A program made the position numbers and the translations under genes. Of a DNA stretch of 64,000 nucleotides, positions 50,125 to 59,367 are shown piece by piece (position 1 is the first letter of the stretch; every line of letters begins with the position of its first letter). The notes beneath the pieces are model-generated. The model made no database searches. It was not told the DNA's origin and worked only from the letters and a program-made list of their open reading frames with translations. Source of the DNA: Spongiibacter sp. IMCC21906 (GTDB taxonomy: Bacteria > Pseudomonadota > Gammaproteobacteria > Pseudomonadales > Spongiibacteraceae); NCBI RefSeq assembly GCF_001010805.1, contig NZ_CP011477.1:2061001-2125000 (forward strand), written 5' to 3'.

Positions 50125-50685
50125 ATGAAATATTGTAGCGAATGTGCTGCAGAATTAAGCGAAATAGTGCCCGAAGGGGACAATCGTCCTCGGTATGTCT
50201 GCACGGCCTGCGACAGCATTCACTATCAAAACCCCAAGGTGGTTACCGGTTGTCTTGTTAGCCATAAACAGCAAGTGCTTTTGTGTCGTCGAGCCATAGA
50301 GCCGCGCAAAGGTTTTTGGACTATTCCTGCAGGTTTCATGGAAAATGGTGAAACCATGTGCGAAGGCGCATTACGGGAAACGGTAGAAGAGGCTGCTGCA
50401 AACGTTAAAAACGAGTGTTTGTATCGCCTGTTTGATATTCCTCATATTCACCAAGTTTATGTTTTCTTTCGCGGCGAGCTAGATGGCGATTATGGCGTTG
50501 GACCAGAGAGCTTGGAATCAGCGCTGTTTAATGAAGAAGATATTCCTTGGTCTGAACTGGCTTTCCCTATTGTGACCGATGTCTTGGTAGATTATTTTGC
50601 TGATCGCAAACAAGGGCATTATCCGGTTCGGGTCAGTCGTCCCAGCCCACTTTGGGCGCAGCAGACGCAACACAACAAGCCCTGA
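50125..50685 (+). CDS. Nudix hydrolase with N-terminal zinc ribbon
   Basis: 186 residues. A zinc ribbon (CSEC...CTAC, about 4-30) is followed by a Nudix domain. The Nudix box runs GFMENGETMCEGALRETVEE; the glycine that normally follows (EExG) is alanine (EEAA). Relatives hydrolyse ADP-ribose, NADH or similar dinucleotides. C-terminal tail is basic and variable. The 245 bp to the next gene hold no feature I can support. Confidence 0.88.
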   Translation: MKYCSECAAELSEIVPEGDNRPRYVCTACDSIHYQNPKVVTGCLVSHKQQVLLCRRAIEPRKGFWTIPAGFMENGETMCEGALRETVEEAAANVKNECLYRLFDIPHIHQVYVFFRGELDGDYGVGPESLESALFNEEDIPWSELAFPIVTDVLVDYFADRKQGHYPVRVSRPSPLWAQQTQHNKP

Positions 50686-50931
50686 TTTCAGCCTCGTTTT
50701 GGGGCAAATAATAAGGCAGGGCAGTTTAGCCTCAAACAATTGGTCTCACCCCCTTCCATCGCTAGCGTCGGTGCTTTCTTTGTCCTTTTATAAAGGGGCG
50801 GTAACAGCTGGCATAGACATTGTCCGCAGTCTTATCTACATTAATAGCAAGGCTGCGGCGGTTTATTTTCTGCAATAACATAACCGCGCCAACCAAAGGC
50901 CCCTATTCAATAATAAAGAGAGTTTGCGAAT

Positions 50932-51837
50932 ATGCAGCATTATAAAATTGTTGATGTCTTTACCCACCAAGCTTTTAGTGGCGCCCAGATTACGGTATTT
51001 CCCGACGCCGGCAGCCTGAACGATGAGCAAATGCAAAGTATCGCGAAGGAAATCAATCACTCTGAATCTGTATTTGTACTGCCTGGTCAGGCTAATGCAA
51101 CACCGGAGTTAAAGATTTTCTCTCCAACGGGGCCCCGGCCCGCAGGCAGCCATAGTTGTGTGGCGGCAGCCTATGTTTTGGCTGAAGGGGGGCACTTCGA
51201 GTTTACAGAGAACAACTGTCATACTCAGTTAACTCACGGTGGCGCCGCATTAGATATCAGTTTGCACAGAGATGGTGAAAAACTGCATACCCAATTGTCT
51301 CGTCAGCTACAGCCCCAAATAGACCGTTATGTTCCCGACAATAAAGAACTGCAAGGCATTCTGGGATTGGGTGATCATGATATTGAACAGTTAAAATCCC
51401 GTAGCTTGTTTGTGAGTTGTGATACCCCGTATTTGATTGTGCCGTTAAGAAGCATGGACGCGGTGTATCGGGCAAGATTTAATGCCGAGGCTTGGGCGCA
51501 GAGCAGTGCCTCATCAATTCCCTTGAGCGAAATCCTGTTGTATTGCCGGGAAGCGGAACACCCCATGGCCGATTTTCATTTGCGCTTATTAGGTCCGCAA
51601 ATTTCCCCTCAAGAAGATCCCCCGGTTGGCGCATCGGTACCCGCTTTTGCAGCCTTTCTGCGAGAAGTTCAGCAGCTGGGCGAGGGTAGCCATAACTTTT
51701 GGGTGGAGCGGGGCAAGCAAAGTGCTAGACAGAGCTTGTTAAAAGTAGAAATGCTATACAAAGCCTCGGCGCCGTTAACCGTTAAGGTAGGCGGTGATGC
51801 GGTGTTGGTGGGCGAGGGGAAGCTGTTCGCCATCTAG
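50932..51837 (+). CDS. PhzF-family isomerase
   Basis: 301 residues, a duplicated diaminopimelate-epimerase fold. KIVDVFTHQAFSGAQITVFPDA and the NHSESVFVL segment with the catalytic glutamate are present. The usual ELPFCGHAT stretch is altered to RPAGSHSCVAAAYVL, so it belongs to a divergent branch. No phenazine genes are near; the substrate is unknown. Confidence 0.85.
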   Translation: MQHYKIVDVFTHQAFSGAQITVFPDAGSLNDEQMQSIAKEINHSESVFVLPGQANATPELKIFSPTGPRPAGSHSCVAAAYVLAEGGHFEFTENNCHTQLTHGGAALDISLHRDGEKLHTQLSRQLQPQIDRYVPDNKELQGILGLGDHDIEQLKSRSLFVSCDTPYLIVPLRSMDAVYRARFNAEAWAQSSASSIPLSEILLYCREAEHPMADFHLRLLGPQISPQEDPPVGASVPAFAAFLREVQQLGEGSHNFWVERGKQSARQSLLKVEMLYKASAPLTVKVGGDAVLVGEGKLFAI

Positions 51838-51896
51838 TAGGCTATGCCGTTATAATCCTCGCGTTTTTTAACCCAATTAACTTTCTGCGAGTGTAG

Positions 51897-53354
51897 ATGG
51901 CATCTTCTCAAGTAATATTGTTGTTAGTGTGTTTGGGCGGCTTGGCTTGCGGTGCGGTACTGGCATGGCTAAGTTGCTCGCGCCTGGCACGAAGCAAAGC
52001 GCAAGCAGTTCAGCAGCGCCTGGACCAACTTAATGAAGATCAGCTTACTCTCAAGCATAGTCTGCATACGCTTCAGCAAGAACTTGATTCCAGCCGCAGT
52101 AGTCAGCAGCAAGCGTTGCGAGATGTGGCGGTGCTTAATGCAAGAGATGAATCCAATGCTGCGCAAATCCAGGAGTTGCGTGAGCAACTGCAACAAGCCC
52201 AAGACAAACTAGCTACCGCCAACACCCGCCTTGCCCAACGCGAAACCGAATATCAGCATCTTAAAACCAGCAGCGATGAAAAAATCGCCTTGCTGAATGA
52301 TGCTAAAAAACAGCTTACCGAGCAGTTTGAGCAGTTGGCCAATCGAATTTTTGACGAGAAAACCCAGCGCTTTCAACGCAGCAACCAAGACAGCCTAGAA
52401 ACTTCCTTAAAACCCTTTAGAGAGCAGCTTAAAGATTTTCGCAGTCGGGTCGACCATATCTACGACAACGAAAATCGTGAGCGAGGCGAGTTGCGCGAGC
52501 AACTAAAAAGTTTGCAAGAAATGAATCGCAGTATTAGTAAAGAGGCACAAAATTTAACCAAAGCCTTAAAAGGGGATAACAAAGCACAGGGTAACTGGGG
52601 CGAGGTCATTCTTGAAAAAGTGCTTGAAGAGTCAGGCTTGCGTAAAGGCCATGAGTACGAAACCCAGGCCAGTTTCACCGATGAGTCGGGACGCCGACGC
52701 CAGCCCGATGTCATTGTTCGGCTACCCGATGAAAAAGACATTATTATCGATGCCAAAGTGTCCTTGCTTTCCTACGAGCGTTATTGCAGTGCGGAAGATG
52801 ACAATGAGCGCAATGCCTTTCTAAGAGAACATATTCAATCTGTTCGCCAGCACATTGCCGGCTTGTCCACCAAGGCTTATCAACATATTGAAGGTCTTCG
52901 CACACTGGATTTTGTGTTTATTTTTATCCCTGTTGAAGCCGCCTTTATGGCCGCCTTTGAGCACGACCCTGAACTGTTTAGAAATGCCTACGAAAAAAAT
53001 ATTATTGTTGTGGGGCCAACAACATTGTTAGCCACTTTACGTACAGTACAAAGCATCTGGCGTTACGAGCGTCAAAACCGCAATGCCGAAAAAATTGCCA
53101 GCGAAGCCGGTGCACTTCACGATCAATTTGCCCTGGTTGTCGAGTCTCTGGAAGACATTGGCAAACATCTGGATCGTGGCCAAACCGCGTATGAGAAAAC
53201 CATAAAACGCATGACCGATGGTCGAGGCAATCTGGTAGGAAGAGTTGCTCGCCTTGAAGCATTGGGCGCTAAGGTGAAAAAGACCTTGCCCTCTGCGCTG
53301 ATGGATAGGGCCGATGTTCAACGCGACGATATACAAGAAGATGACAACAGCTAA
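51897..53354 (+). CDS. rmuC: DNA recombination protein RmuC
   Basis: 485 residues. One N-terminal membrane span (about 5-24), a long coiled coil (about 30-220), then the RmuC nuclease-like domain (NWGEVILEKVLEESGLRKGHEYETQ, PDVIVRLPDEKDIIIDAKVSLLSYERY with PD-(D/E)xK-type residues, FVFIFIPVEAAFMAAFEHD). It limits inversion at short repeats in E. coli. Confidence 0.95.
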   Translation: MASSQVILLLVCLGGLACGAVLAWLSCSRLARSKAQAVQQRLDQLNEDQLTLKHSLHTLQQELDSSRSSQQQALRDVAVLNARDESNAAQIQELREQLQQAQDKLATANTRLAQRETEYQHLKTSSDEKIALLNDAKKQLTEQFEQLANRIFDEKTQRFQRSNQDSLETSLKPFREQLKDFRSRVDHIYDNENRERGELREQLKSLQEMNRSISKEAQNLTKALKGDNKAQGNWGEVILEKVLEESGLRKGHEYETQASFTDESGRRRQPDVIVRLPDEKDIIIDAKVSLLSYERYCSAEDDNERNAFLREHIQSVRQHIAGLSTKAYQHIEGLRTLDFVFIFIPVEAAFMAAFEHDPELFRNAYEKNIIVVGPTTLLATLRTVQSIWRYERQNRNAEKIASEAGALHDQFALVVESLEDIGKHLDRGQTAYEKTIKRMTDGRGNLVGRVARLEALGAKVKKTLPSALMDRADVQRDDIQEDDNS

Positions 53355-53380
53355 ATAGACACAAGGAGCAGGAGAAACAC

Positions 53381-53875
53381 GTGGCACATCCCAAAATTGG
53401 CAATATGGCACCCGCGTTTAGTCTAAAAGATCAAAATGGCGACACGGTCAGTTTGAAGGACTTTAAGGGCAAAAAGAACGTATTACTGTATTTTTACCCC
53501 AAGGCAAAAACGCCAGGCTGCACGGTGCAGGCTTTGGGTATTCGGAACAGTCACAAAGACTTCGCCAAGCTCGATACTGTGGTATTGGCCGTCAGTCCTG
53601 ACCCCGTTGCGAAATTGAAAAAATTTGAAGAGAACCCCCAAAAAGAACAAGCGCCGCTGAATTTCACATTGCTGTCAGATGAGGATCACGCCATTGCTGA
53701 CAAATATGGTGCCTGGGGACCGAAAAAATTTATGGGCAGGGAGTTTGACGGTATTCTGCGCAGCAGTTTTGTGATTGGCAAAGATGGTCGCCTGAAATAC
53801 ATCATGGATAAAGTCAAAACCAAAACCCATGATCAAGATATTTTAGATGTGATCAAATCATTGGATTTGGATTAA
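53381..53875 (+). CDS. bcp: Thioredoxin-dependent peroxiredoxin (Bcp/PrxQ family), one-cysteine variant
   Basis: 164 residues starting with GTG after AAGGAGCAGGAG. The peroxidatic cysteine is in TPGCTVQALGIR. In E. coli Bcp the resolving cysteine lies five residues on (TPGCTVQACG); here that position is leucine. No other cysteine is in the protein, so it should need an external thiol. SDEDHAIADKYGAWG and RSSFVIGKDGRL are family marks. Confidence 0.92.
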   Translation: MAHPKIGNMAPAFSLKDQNGDTVSLKDFKGKKNVLLYFYPKAKTPGCTVQALGIRNSHKDFAKLDTVVLAVSPDPVAKLKKFEENPQKEQAPLNFTLLSDEDHAIADKYGAWGPKKFMGREFDGILRSSFVIGKDGRLKYIMDKVKTKTHDQDILDVIKSLDLD

Positions 53876-53890
53876 TCGCTCAATAGCGAT
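53875..53890. terminator. Short hairpin between convergent bcp and DUF1232 genes
   Basis: ATCGCT / AGCGAT with loop CAAT in a 17-bp gap between stop codons. Weak stem and no T-run. Confidence 0.3.
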
Positions 53891-53892
53891 AA

Positions 53893-54390
53893 TTAGCGCG
53901 GTTTGTCTTCTGGGCTTCGGTCGCGTTTTGTGCCCAGATCTTCTTGCGGGGTGACAAAATCTTCCTGTACAGCTGCGGCGTCTTGCAGTTCTTGCTGGGC
54001 GCCATTATTACTGCGAAACAAGCGATATTGGTCCAAGTCTTTTACCACCAAATCTAAACATAGTTTGAGAACGACCGCGTCGTCTAAAAAACCGGCAACA
54101 GGAAGAAAGTCGGGGATAGCATCCAAGGGCGTCAAAATATACAGCAGAGCTGTGGCAATAGAGCCAATAGACCACCAAGGCACTTCTCGGTAATTACCTT
54201 TTGCGTAGTCTTGAAGCATATTGAACAGTAATTTTACTTGGTCAATATACGGCGCCAGTGTTGCGGTGCCGAGCACGCGGTCAATAATCCGCTGGCGCTT
54301 GCTCAGGGTTTCTTGCAGTTTGCTTTCATCCTTTTTAGCAGCGCCATCGTCTAAAATCTGTTTTGCGCGTTTTCTAGAAAATAACAACAT
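53893..54390 (-). CDS. YkvA-family DUF1232 membrane protein
   Basis: 165 residues. The DUF1232 core VPWWSIGSIATALLYILTPLDAIPDFLPVAGFLDDAVVL (about 75-113) is unmistakable: a hydrophobic hairpin with a conserved DxIPDxxPxxGxxDD motif. The N-terminus is charged and helical and the C-terminus polar. Function unknown; divergent from the exonuclease gene. Confidence 0.9.
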   Translation of the reverse strand: MLLFSRKRAKQILDDGAAKKDESKLQETLSKRQRIIDRVLGTATLAPYIDQVKLLFNMLQDYAKGNYREVPWWSIGSIATALLYILTPLDAIPDFLPVAGFLDDAVVLKLCLDLVVKDLDQYRLFRSNNGAQQELQDAAAVQEDFVTPQEDLGTKRDRSPEDKPR

Positions 54391-54541
54391 GGTTGTTCTC
54401 CCAGTGGATGAATCTTCTCCATTCTACGGACTGCGGCTTGCGGGGTAAATTCACTAGGGCGAAAGGTCTTGGTTAAGAAAAGGCGTAATCGCAGCCTTTT
54501 TGCTAAGCTAGCTCCCTTTTTTGACGGTTCAGGAGTAAGGC

Positions 54542-55312
54542 ATGCGGATCATCACCGCCAACACCAATGGCATTCGCGCGGCGGCTCGCAAGGGCTTTTT
54601 TGACTGGTTTGCGAAACAAGATGCCGATGTGGTGTGCATTCAAGAGACTAAGGCCCAGCAAGACCAGCTGGAAGATGCCTTGTTTCATCCCGAGGGCTAT
54701 CAAGTGGTATTTAGTGACGCAGTCAAAAAAGGCTATAGCGGCACGGCTATGTATCTACGTAAACCTTGCGACGCCATTACGACTTCATTGGGTTGGGACC
54801 CCGCTGATAGTGAAGGTCGCTATATTCGTGCCGATTATGACAAGTTGAGTGTGATTTCGCTGTATATGCCGTCCGGCAGCAGCAGTGAGGCAGCACAGGC
54901 AAAGAAAGATGCTTTTTTAATTAAAATTTATGAGCATTTTGTCGAGTTGAAAAACAGCGGCCGGGAGCTGATTATTTGCGCCGACTGGAATATTTGCCAC
55001 AAAGAAATTGACTTGAAAAACTGGAAGCCAAATCAAAAGAATTCCGGGTTTTTACCCCACGAGCGAGCCTGGTTGGATAAACTCTATGACGAGGCGGGGT
55101 TTGTGGATGCGTTCAGGCAAATTAACAATGAGGCCGTTTATACATGGTGGTCTAACCGTGGCCAAGCTTGGGCTAATAATGTGGGATGGCGATTAGATTA
55201 TCACGTGGTGACGCCAGGCTTGGTGCCGACGATTAAAGACGCCAGCGTTTACACCGATGAGCGATTTTCTGATCACGCCCCGTTCACCATGGATTACGAC
55301 TACTCGCTTTGA
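54542..55312 (+). CDS. xth: Exodeoxyribonuclease III family (Crc-like branch)
   Basis: 256 residues of the exonuclease III/AP-endonuclease family. Catalytic residues are present: Asn in NTNGIR, Glu in QETKA, Asp and Asn in ADWNICH, and SDHAPF at the end. Overall it resembles Pseudomonas Crc (start MRIITANTNGIRAAA, IDLKNWK, FLPHERAWLDKLYDEAGFVDA, GWRLDYHVVTPGL). Crc itself has lost nuclease activity, while this protein keeps the nuclease residues. Confidence 0.92.
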   Translation: MRIITANTNGIRAAARKGFFDWFAKQDADVVCIQETKAQQDQLEDALFHPEGYQVVFSDAVKKGYSGTAMYLRKPCDAITTSLGWDPADSEGRYIRADYDKLSVISLYMPSGSSSEAAQAKKDAFLIKIYEHFVELKNSGRELIICADWNICHKEIDLKNWKPNQKNSGFLPHERAWLDKLYDEAGFVDAFRQINNEAVYTWWSNRGQAWANNVGWRLDYHVVTPGLVPTIKDASVYTDERFSDHAPFTMDYDYSL

Positions 55313-55413
55313 TTCAGGCGCTTGTGTAATATGCAGGCTGATTTTTATTAGGGTTGCCGGTAAGCAATGCATGGCAGCTCAGCGCTAATTATTTATCTCT
55401 AGAAGGAAGTCCA

Positions 55414-55749
55414 ATGAGCTTTTTTATCTCCCAAGCCCATGCCCAGGGCACCGCTGGTGCACCACCTGCTGGTGGTGATTTGTTCCAGATTGGTTTTCTG
55501 GTACTGATGTTTGCCTTATTTTACTTTATTGCTATTCGTCCTCAGCGCAAGCGTCAAAAAGAACATGCAGCGATGATTTCGGCCCTTGGTAAGGGTGACG
55601 AAGTGGTCACCAGCAGCGGCATTCTCGGTAAGATCAACAAACTTGACGATGATTATGTCGTACTGGCCGTTAATGAAAATGTTGAACTGAAATTTCAACG
55701 CTCGGCGGTTCATGCGGTGCTGCCTAAAGGTACGCTAAAAGCGATTTAA
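55414..55749 (+). CDS. yajC: Sec translocase accessory subunit YajC
   Basis: 111 residues with one membrane span (IGFLVLMFALFYFIAIRPQRKRQKEH) and the YajC domain (GDEVVTSSGILGKI). ATG at 55414 follows AGAAGGAAG. Usually it lies between tgt and secD; here neither is present, so it is separated from secDF. A terminator follows directly. Confidence 0.95.
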   Translation: MSFFISQAHAQGTAGAPPAGGDLFQIGFLVLMFALFYFIAIRPQRKRQKEHAAMISALGKGDEVVTSSGILGKINKLDDDYVVLAVNENVELKFQRSAVHAVLPKGTLKAI

Positions 55750-55760
55750 TCAATTCACCC

Positions 55761-55785
55761 AGCGCCCCATGATTGGGGCGCTTTT
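55761..55785 (+). terminator. Terminator after yajC
   Basis: AGCGCCCCA / TGGGGCGCT-type stem with short loop and CTTTT, 12 bp after the stop. Confidence 0.82.
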
Positions 55786-55803
55786 GCAATGACGGTTTGT
55801 TCT

Positions 55804-56826
55804 ATGGCATCCGACTCTGCACTTCCTGCTGACTACCATCCTCCACGGCTCAAGCTGGCCCAACTGCCGACGCCGCTGCAATTTTTGCCTCGGCTAAGTG
55901 AAAAACTTGGCGGACCACGAATATGGGTTAAGCGCGACGACCTGACCGGCAGCGTGTTGTCGGGCAATAAACTCCGCAAGCTGGAATTCACCCTCGCTCA
56001 GGCTCAACAAGAAGGTTGCGACACCGTGATTACTTGTGGTGGCTTGCAGTCTAACCACTGTCGGGCAACGGCCTTGTTGTGCGCGCAGCTCGGGTTAACA
56101 TGTCATTTACTGTTGCGAGGCGATCCGACAGGGGAAGCCGACGGCAATTATCTTTTGGATAAACTTGCCGGTGCGACGATTAATACCTACGTGGCCAAAG
56201 ATTATCAGGGTGCAATTTCTGATTTGCTACGCCAGTGGCAGCAGCATTATCAAGACTTGGGCCGCAAAGCCTTTATTATTCCCACCGGCGCGTCAGATGG
56301 CATTGGCGTTTGGGGATATTTTGAAGCCTGCCGCGAGTTACAGCAGGATTTTGCCGCGGCTAATATCACGCCTCAACATATTATTTGTGCTACAGGTTCT
56401 GGTGGCACCCAGGCGGGTTTAACCGCCGGGGCTCAAGCCTTCAACCTCAATGCCCAAGTCTGGGGCGTTAACGTCTGCGATGATGCGGCGTGGTTTATGA
56501 ATAAGGTCCAAGCGGATTTGCAAGACTGGCAGCAGCGTTACCAATTGCAGTTTGATGTGGCAAACCAGTCGATTAATGTGATTGATGGCTATGTTGGTCC
56601 GGGCTATGCATTGGCTACTGCAGAAATTTATCAATGCATAGCCGAGTTGGCGTCACAAGAAGGCATCGTCTTAGACCCGGTTTACACTGGCAAGGCTTTT
56701 TACGCCATGCTGCAAGAACACCAACAAGGTCGATTTGGCAGCGATGGCGATATTGTTTTTGTGCATACCGGTGGTGTCTTTGGGCTGTTTCCGCAGCGAC
56801 AACATTTTGCTTTCTTGGATAATTAA
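55804..56826 (+). CDS. PLP-dependent D-cysteine desulfhydrase / ACC deaminase family enzyme
   Basis: 340 residues from the ATG at 55804 (a start at 55789 adds five). Fold-type II PLP enzyme: the Schiff-base lysine lies in SGNKLRKLEF, with TCGGLQSNHCRATA and ATGSGGTQAGLTAG binding the phosphate. It could degrade D-cysteine to pyruvate, sulfide and ammonia, or act on ACC; sequence does not decide. Confidence 0.9.
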   Translation: MASDSALPADYHPPRLKLAQLPTPLQFLPRLSEKLGGPRIWVKRDDLTGSVLSGNKLRKLEFTLAQAQQEGCDTVITCGGLQSNHCRATALLCAQLGLTCHLLLRGDPTGEADGNYLLDKLAGATINTYVAKDYQGAISDLLRQWQQHYQDLGRKAFIIPTGASDGIGVWGYFEACRELQQDFAAANITPQHIICATGSGGTQAGLTAGAQAFNLNAQVWGVNVCDDAAWFMNKVQADLQDWQQRYQLQFDVANQSINVIDGYVGPGYALATAEIYQCIAELASQEGIVLDPVYTGKAFYAMLQEHQQGRFGSDGDIVFVHTGGVFGLFPQRQHFAFLDN

Positions 56827-56891
56827 AGAACGGATGAAGGCATTTAAATAAATCACTGAACTCACCCCGGCTGCCCGGATAAGGATTAACC

Positions 56892-58253
56892 ATGGAAACC
56901 CTCAGCAACTGGATCGCCGCCGTTAACAGCATTGTCTGGGGACCGTTAATGCTGGTGTTGATATTAGGCACAGGGGCGTGGTTGATGGCCGGGCTGCGCT
57001 TAATGCCGCTGCGGGGTATTGCTACGGCGTTCTCACTAATGTGGAAGGGCCGCAAGGGGAATGGCGAAGGGGAAATCAGCCCTTTTCAGGCGCTAGCAAC
57101 ATCGCTGTCAGCCACCATCGGCACCGGCAATATTGCCGGGGTGGCGACGGCCATTGCTCTCGGTGGTCCGGGTGCATTGTTCTGGATGTGGTGCACGGCC
57201 TTGGTCGGTATGGCCACCAAATATGCTGAAGCCGTATTGGCCGTTAAGTATCGTGAACAGGCTGACGATGGCAGTTACAGCGGCGGGCCGATGTATTACA
57301 TCAAAAACGGTCTGGGTAAAAAATGGCAATGGCTGGCGAGTTTGTTTGCTTTTTTTGGTGCTTTTGCCGGTTTTGGTATCGGTAATACGGTGCAATCAAA
57401 CTCGGTGGCAGATGCCTTGTTCACCACCTTTAATATCCCTTTTTGGCTTACCGGGGCTGTCTTGTTTGTCGCCGTGGCGCTGGTGGTATTAGGTGGGGTT
57501 AAACGCATTGCTACGGTAGCGGGCTATCTTGTGCCCATTATGGCGGTCAGTTATCTGGCGGTGGGCTTGTTGGTCGTGGCGATGAACCTGTCAGAGCTGC
57601 CCGCCGTCATCGTGTTGGTTTTTGATTCGGCCTTTAACGGCACCGCAGCAGTAGGGGGTTTTGCCGGTGCAGGTATTGCCGCTGCGATTCGTTTTGGTGT
57701 TGCCCGAGGGGTGTTTTCTAACGAAGCTGGGCTAGGTAGCGCACCGATTGCCCATGCGGCGGCCCAGACTAATCATCCTGTCAGGCAGGGGATGGTAGCC
57801 ATGCTGGGCACCTTCATTGACACCTTGTTGGTCTGCTCGGTCACTGGCTTTGTCATATTAATTTCGGGGCAGTGGCAAACCGGCGAGTCTGGAGCGGCGC
57901 TATCGGCCAATGCCTTTGAGTCGCTGTTACAGGGTGGCCACTATATTGTCGCGATTGGTTTAGCGGTGTTTGCATTCACCACTATGCTTGGCTGGGCTTA
58001 TTACAGTGAGCGTTGTGTGGTGTATTTTTACGGTGCCAAAGCGGTGCCCATCTTTCGGGTGGCGTGGGTGCTGGCCATTCCCTTGGGAGCAGTGGCCAAG
58101 CTCAGTTTTGTTTGGCTGCTAGCCGATACCTTGAATGCCTTGATGGCGATTCCTAATTTGATTGCACTACTGTTGTTGAGTCCGGTTGTGTTTCAGGTCA
58201 GCCGGGGCGCGTTGCAAAAATTAAAGCGGGGAGAGATGCAGGGCGATGCCTGA
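56892..58253 (+). CDS. Sodium:alanine symporter (AGCS family)
   Basis: 453 residues, about 10-11 membrane spans. SATIGTGNIAGVATAIALGGPGALFWMW is the family signature, with GGPMYYIKNGLG and RGVFSNEAGLGSAPIAHAAA following. Imports alanine or glycine with Na+. Alr lies next to it on the opposite strand, convergent with a 28-bp gap. Confidence 0.94.
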   Translation: METLSNWIAAVNSIVWGPLMLVLILGTGAWLMAGLRLMPLRGIATAFSLMWKGRKGNGEGEISPFQALATSLSATIGTGNIAGVATAIALGGPGALFWMWCTALVGMATKYAEAVLAVKYREQADDGSYSGGPMYYIKNGLGKKWQWLASLFAFFGAFAGFGIGNTVQSNSVADALFTTFNIPFWLTGAVLFVAVALVVLGGVKRIATVAGYLVPIMAVSYLAVGLLVVAMNLSELPAVIVLVFDSAFNGTAAVGGFAGAGIAAAIRFGVARGVFSNEAGLGSAPIAHAAAQTNHPVRQGMVAMLGTFIDTLLVCSVTGFVILISGQWQTGESGAALSANAFESLLQGGHYIVAIGLAVFAFTTMLGWAYYSERCVVYFYGAKAVPIFRVAWVLAIPLGAVAKLSFVWLLADTLNALMAIPNLIALLLLSPVVFQVSRGALQKLKRGEMQGDA

Positions 58254-58281
58254 GATAAATCGCTGTAAAATTAACCGCCTG

Positions 58282-59367
58282 TTAGTCGTAAATCCGCGCT
58301 ACCCGGTCCGTAATCCGGGTAAATAACTCGTAGCTGATTGTTCCGCAGTGTTGTCCTACTTCGGCAGCAGATAAGCCTTCTCCCCACAGCGTCACTTCAT
58401 CGCCTATTGCCGCCTCCGGTATATGGCTCACATCAATTGTGCTTAGATCCATAGATACCCGGCCCGCAATGGGCGCGCGTTTCCCTCTGATTAAAACCGG
58501 GGTGCCATCGGGAGCGTGACGAGGGTAGCCATCGGCATAACCCACGGCAAGGGTGGCAATTCTGCTGGGAACCGTTGTCCGCCAGCGGCGGTTGTACCCG
58601 ACTCCCTCACCGGCGGCCAATTCATGAATATCCAGGATGCGGGTTTTAAATCGCATGACTGGTGCCAACGCGGTATCGGCTAGGTTGCCAGTGGGGTCGT
58701 CACCATAGAGCATAATACCGGGGCGCACCCATTGGGCATGGCTGTTTGGGTGGGCAATAATGGCTGCTGAATTGGCCATACTTTTAGGGTGCTCTCCCAA
58801 GCTCTTACTGAGGCTTGTGAGCCGGGAAATCTGTTGGGCGGTGACTTCACTGTTGACATCGTCGGCCTCGCTGAAATGGCTCATATGATGGAGACTAGAG
58901 ACCTGTTCACAATTGGCGAGCAGTTTGTGGGCAGCAATAAAATCCTCCCGGTTCATGCCTAATCGGTTCATGCCTACATTGTGTTTTAACCAGATTACCA
59001 GCGGCGCTGGCAGCGACGCTTTGCTAATCAGTGTGGCGCTAGCCAGATTATGTACCACTAAATCTAGCTGCAAGTTGGCGCACTGCTCAAGGAGGGGCAG
59101 GTCTACCAAGGTGCCTAACAAGAGTAGCCGTCCGCTAGGGTAGTGTTCGCGTAGGCGTTGGGCTTCATTCAGACGCGCTACTGCAACGCCCTGACAAAAG
59201 GGGCGCTGGCATTGCATAAGGGTCTGGGTGACCCAATTTGCACCGTGGCCGTAGCCATTGCCTTTGACCATCGCTAAGATGGCCGCCTCGGGAGCCAAAC
59301 GTCTTACGGTGGTAATATTGTGGCGAAGTGCCTCGGCAGAAAATTCTACCCATGTGGTGTTATGCAT
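58282..59367 (-). CDS. alr: Alanine racemase
   Basis: 361 residues, PLP-dependent; supplies D-alanine for peptidoglycan. The Schiff-base Lys35 lies in LAMVKGNGYGHG and the catalytic tyrosine in EGVGYNRRW. RVSMDLSTIDVS and LWGEGLSAAEVG are C-terminal marks. Its start codon shares ATGCAT with the divergent protease start, so neither gene has a separate intergenic promoter. Confidence 0.96.
   Translation of the reverse strand: MHNTTWVEFSAEALRHNITTVRRLAPEAAILAMVKGNGYGHGANWVTQTLMQCQRPFCQGVAVARLNEAQRLREHYPSGRLLLLGTLVDLPLLEQCANLQLDLVVHNLASATLISKASLPAPLVIWLKHNVGMNRLGMNREDFIAAHKLLANCEQVSSLHHMSHFSEADDVNSEVTAQQISRLTSLSKSLGEHPKSMANSAAIIAHPNSHAQWVRPGIMLYGDDPTGNLADTALAPVMRFKTRILDIHELAAGEGVGYNRRWRTTVPSRIATLAVGYADGYPRHAPDGTPVLIRGKRAPIAGRVSMDLSTIDVSHIPEAAIGDEVTLWGEGLSAAEVGQHCGTISYELFTRITDRVARIYD

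Noticed and set aside
50932-51837. Phenazine biosynthesis
   Set aside because: A single divergent PhzF-family protein with no other phz genes nearby.
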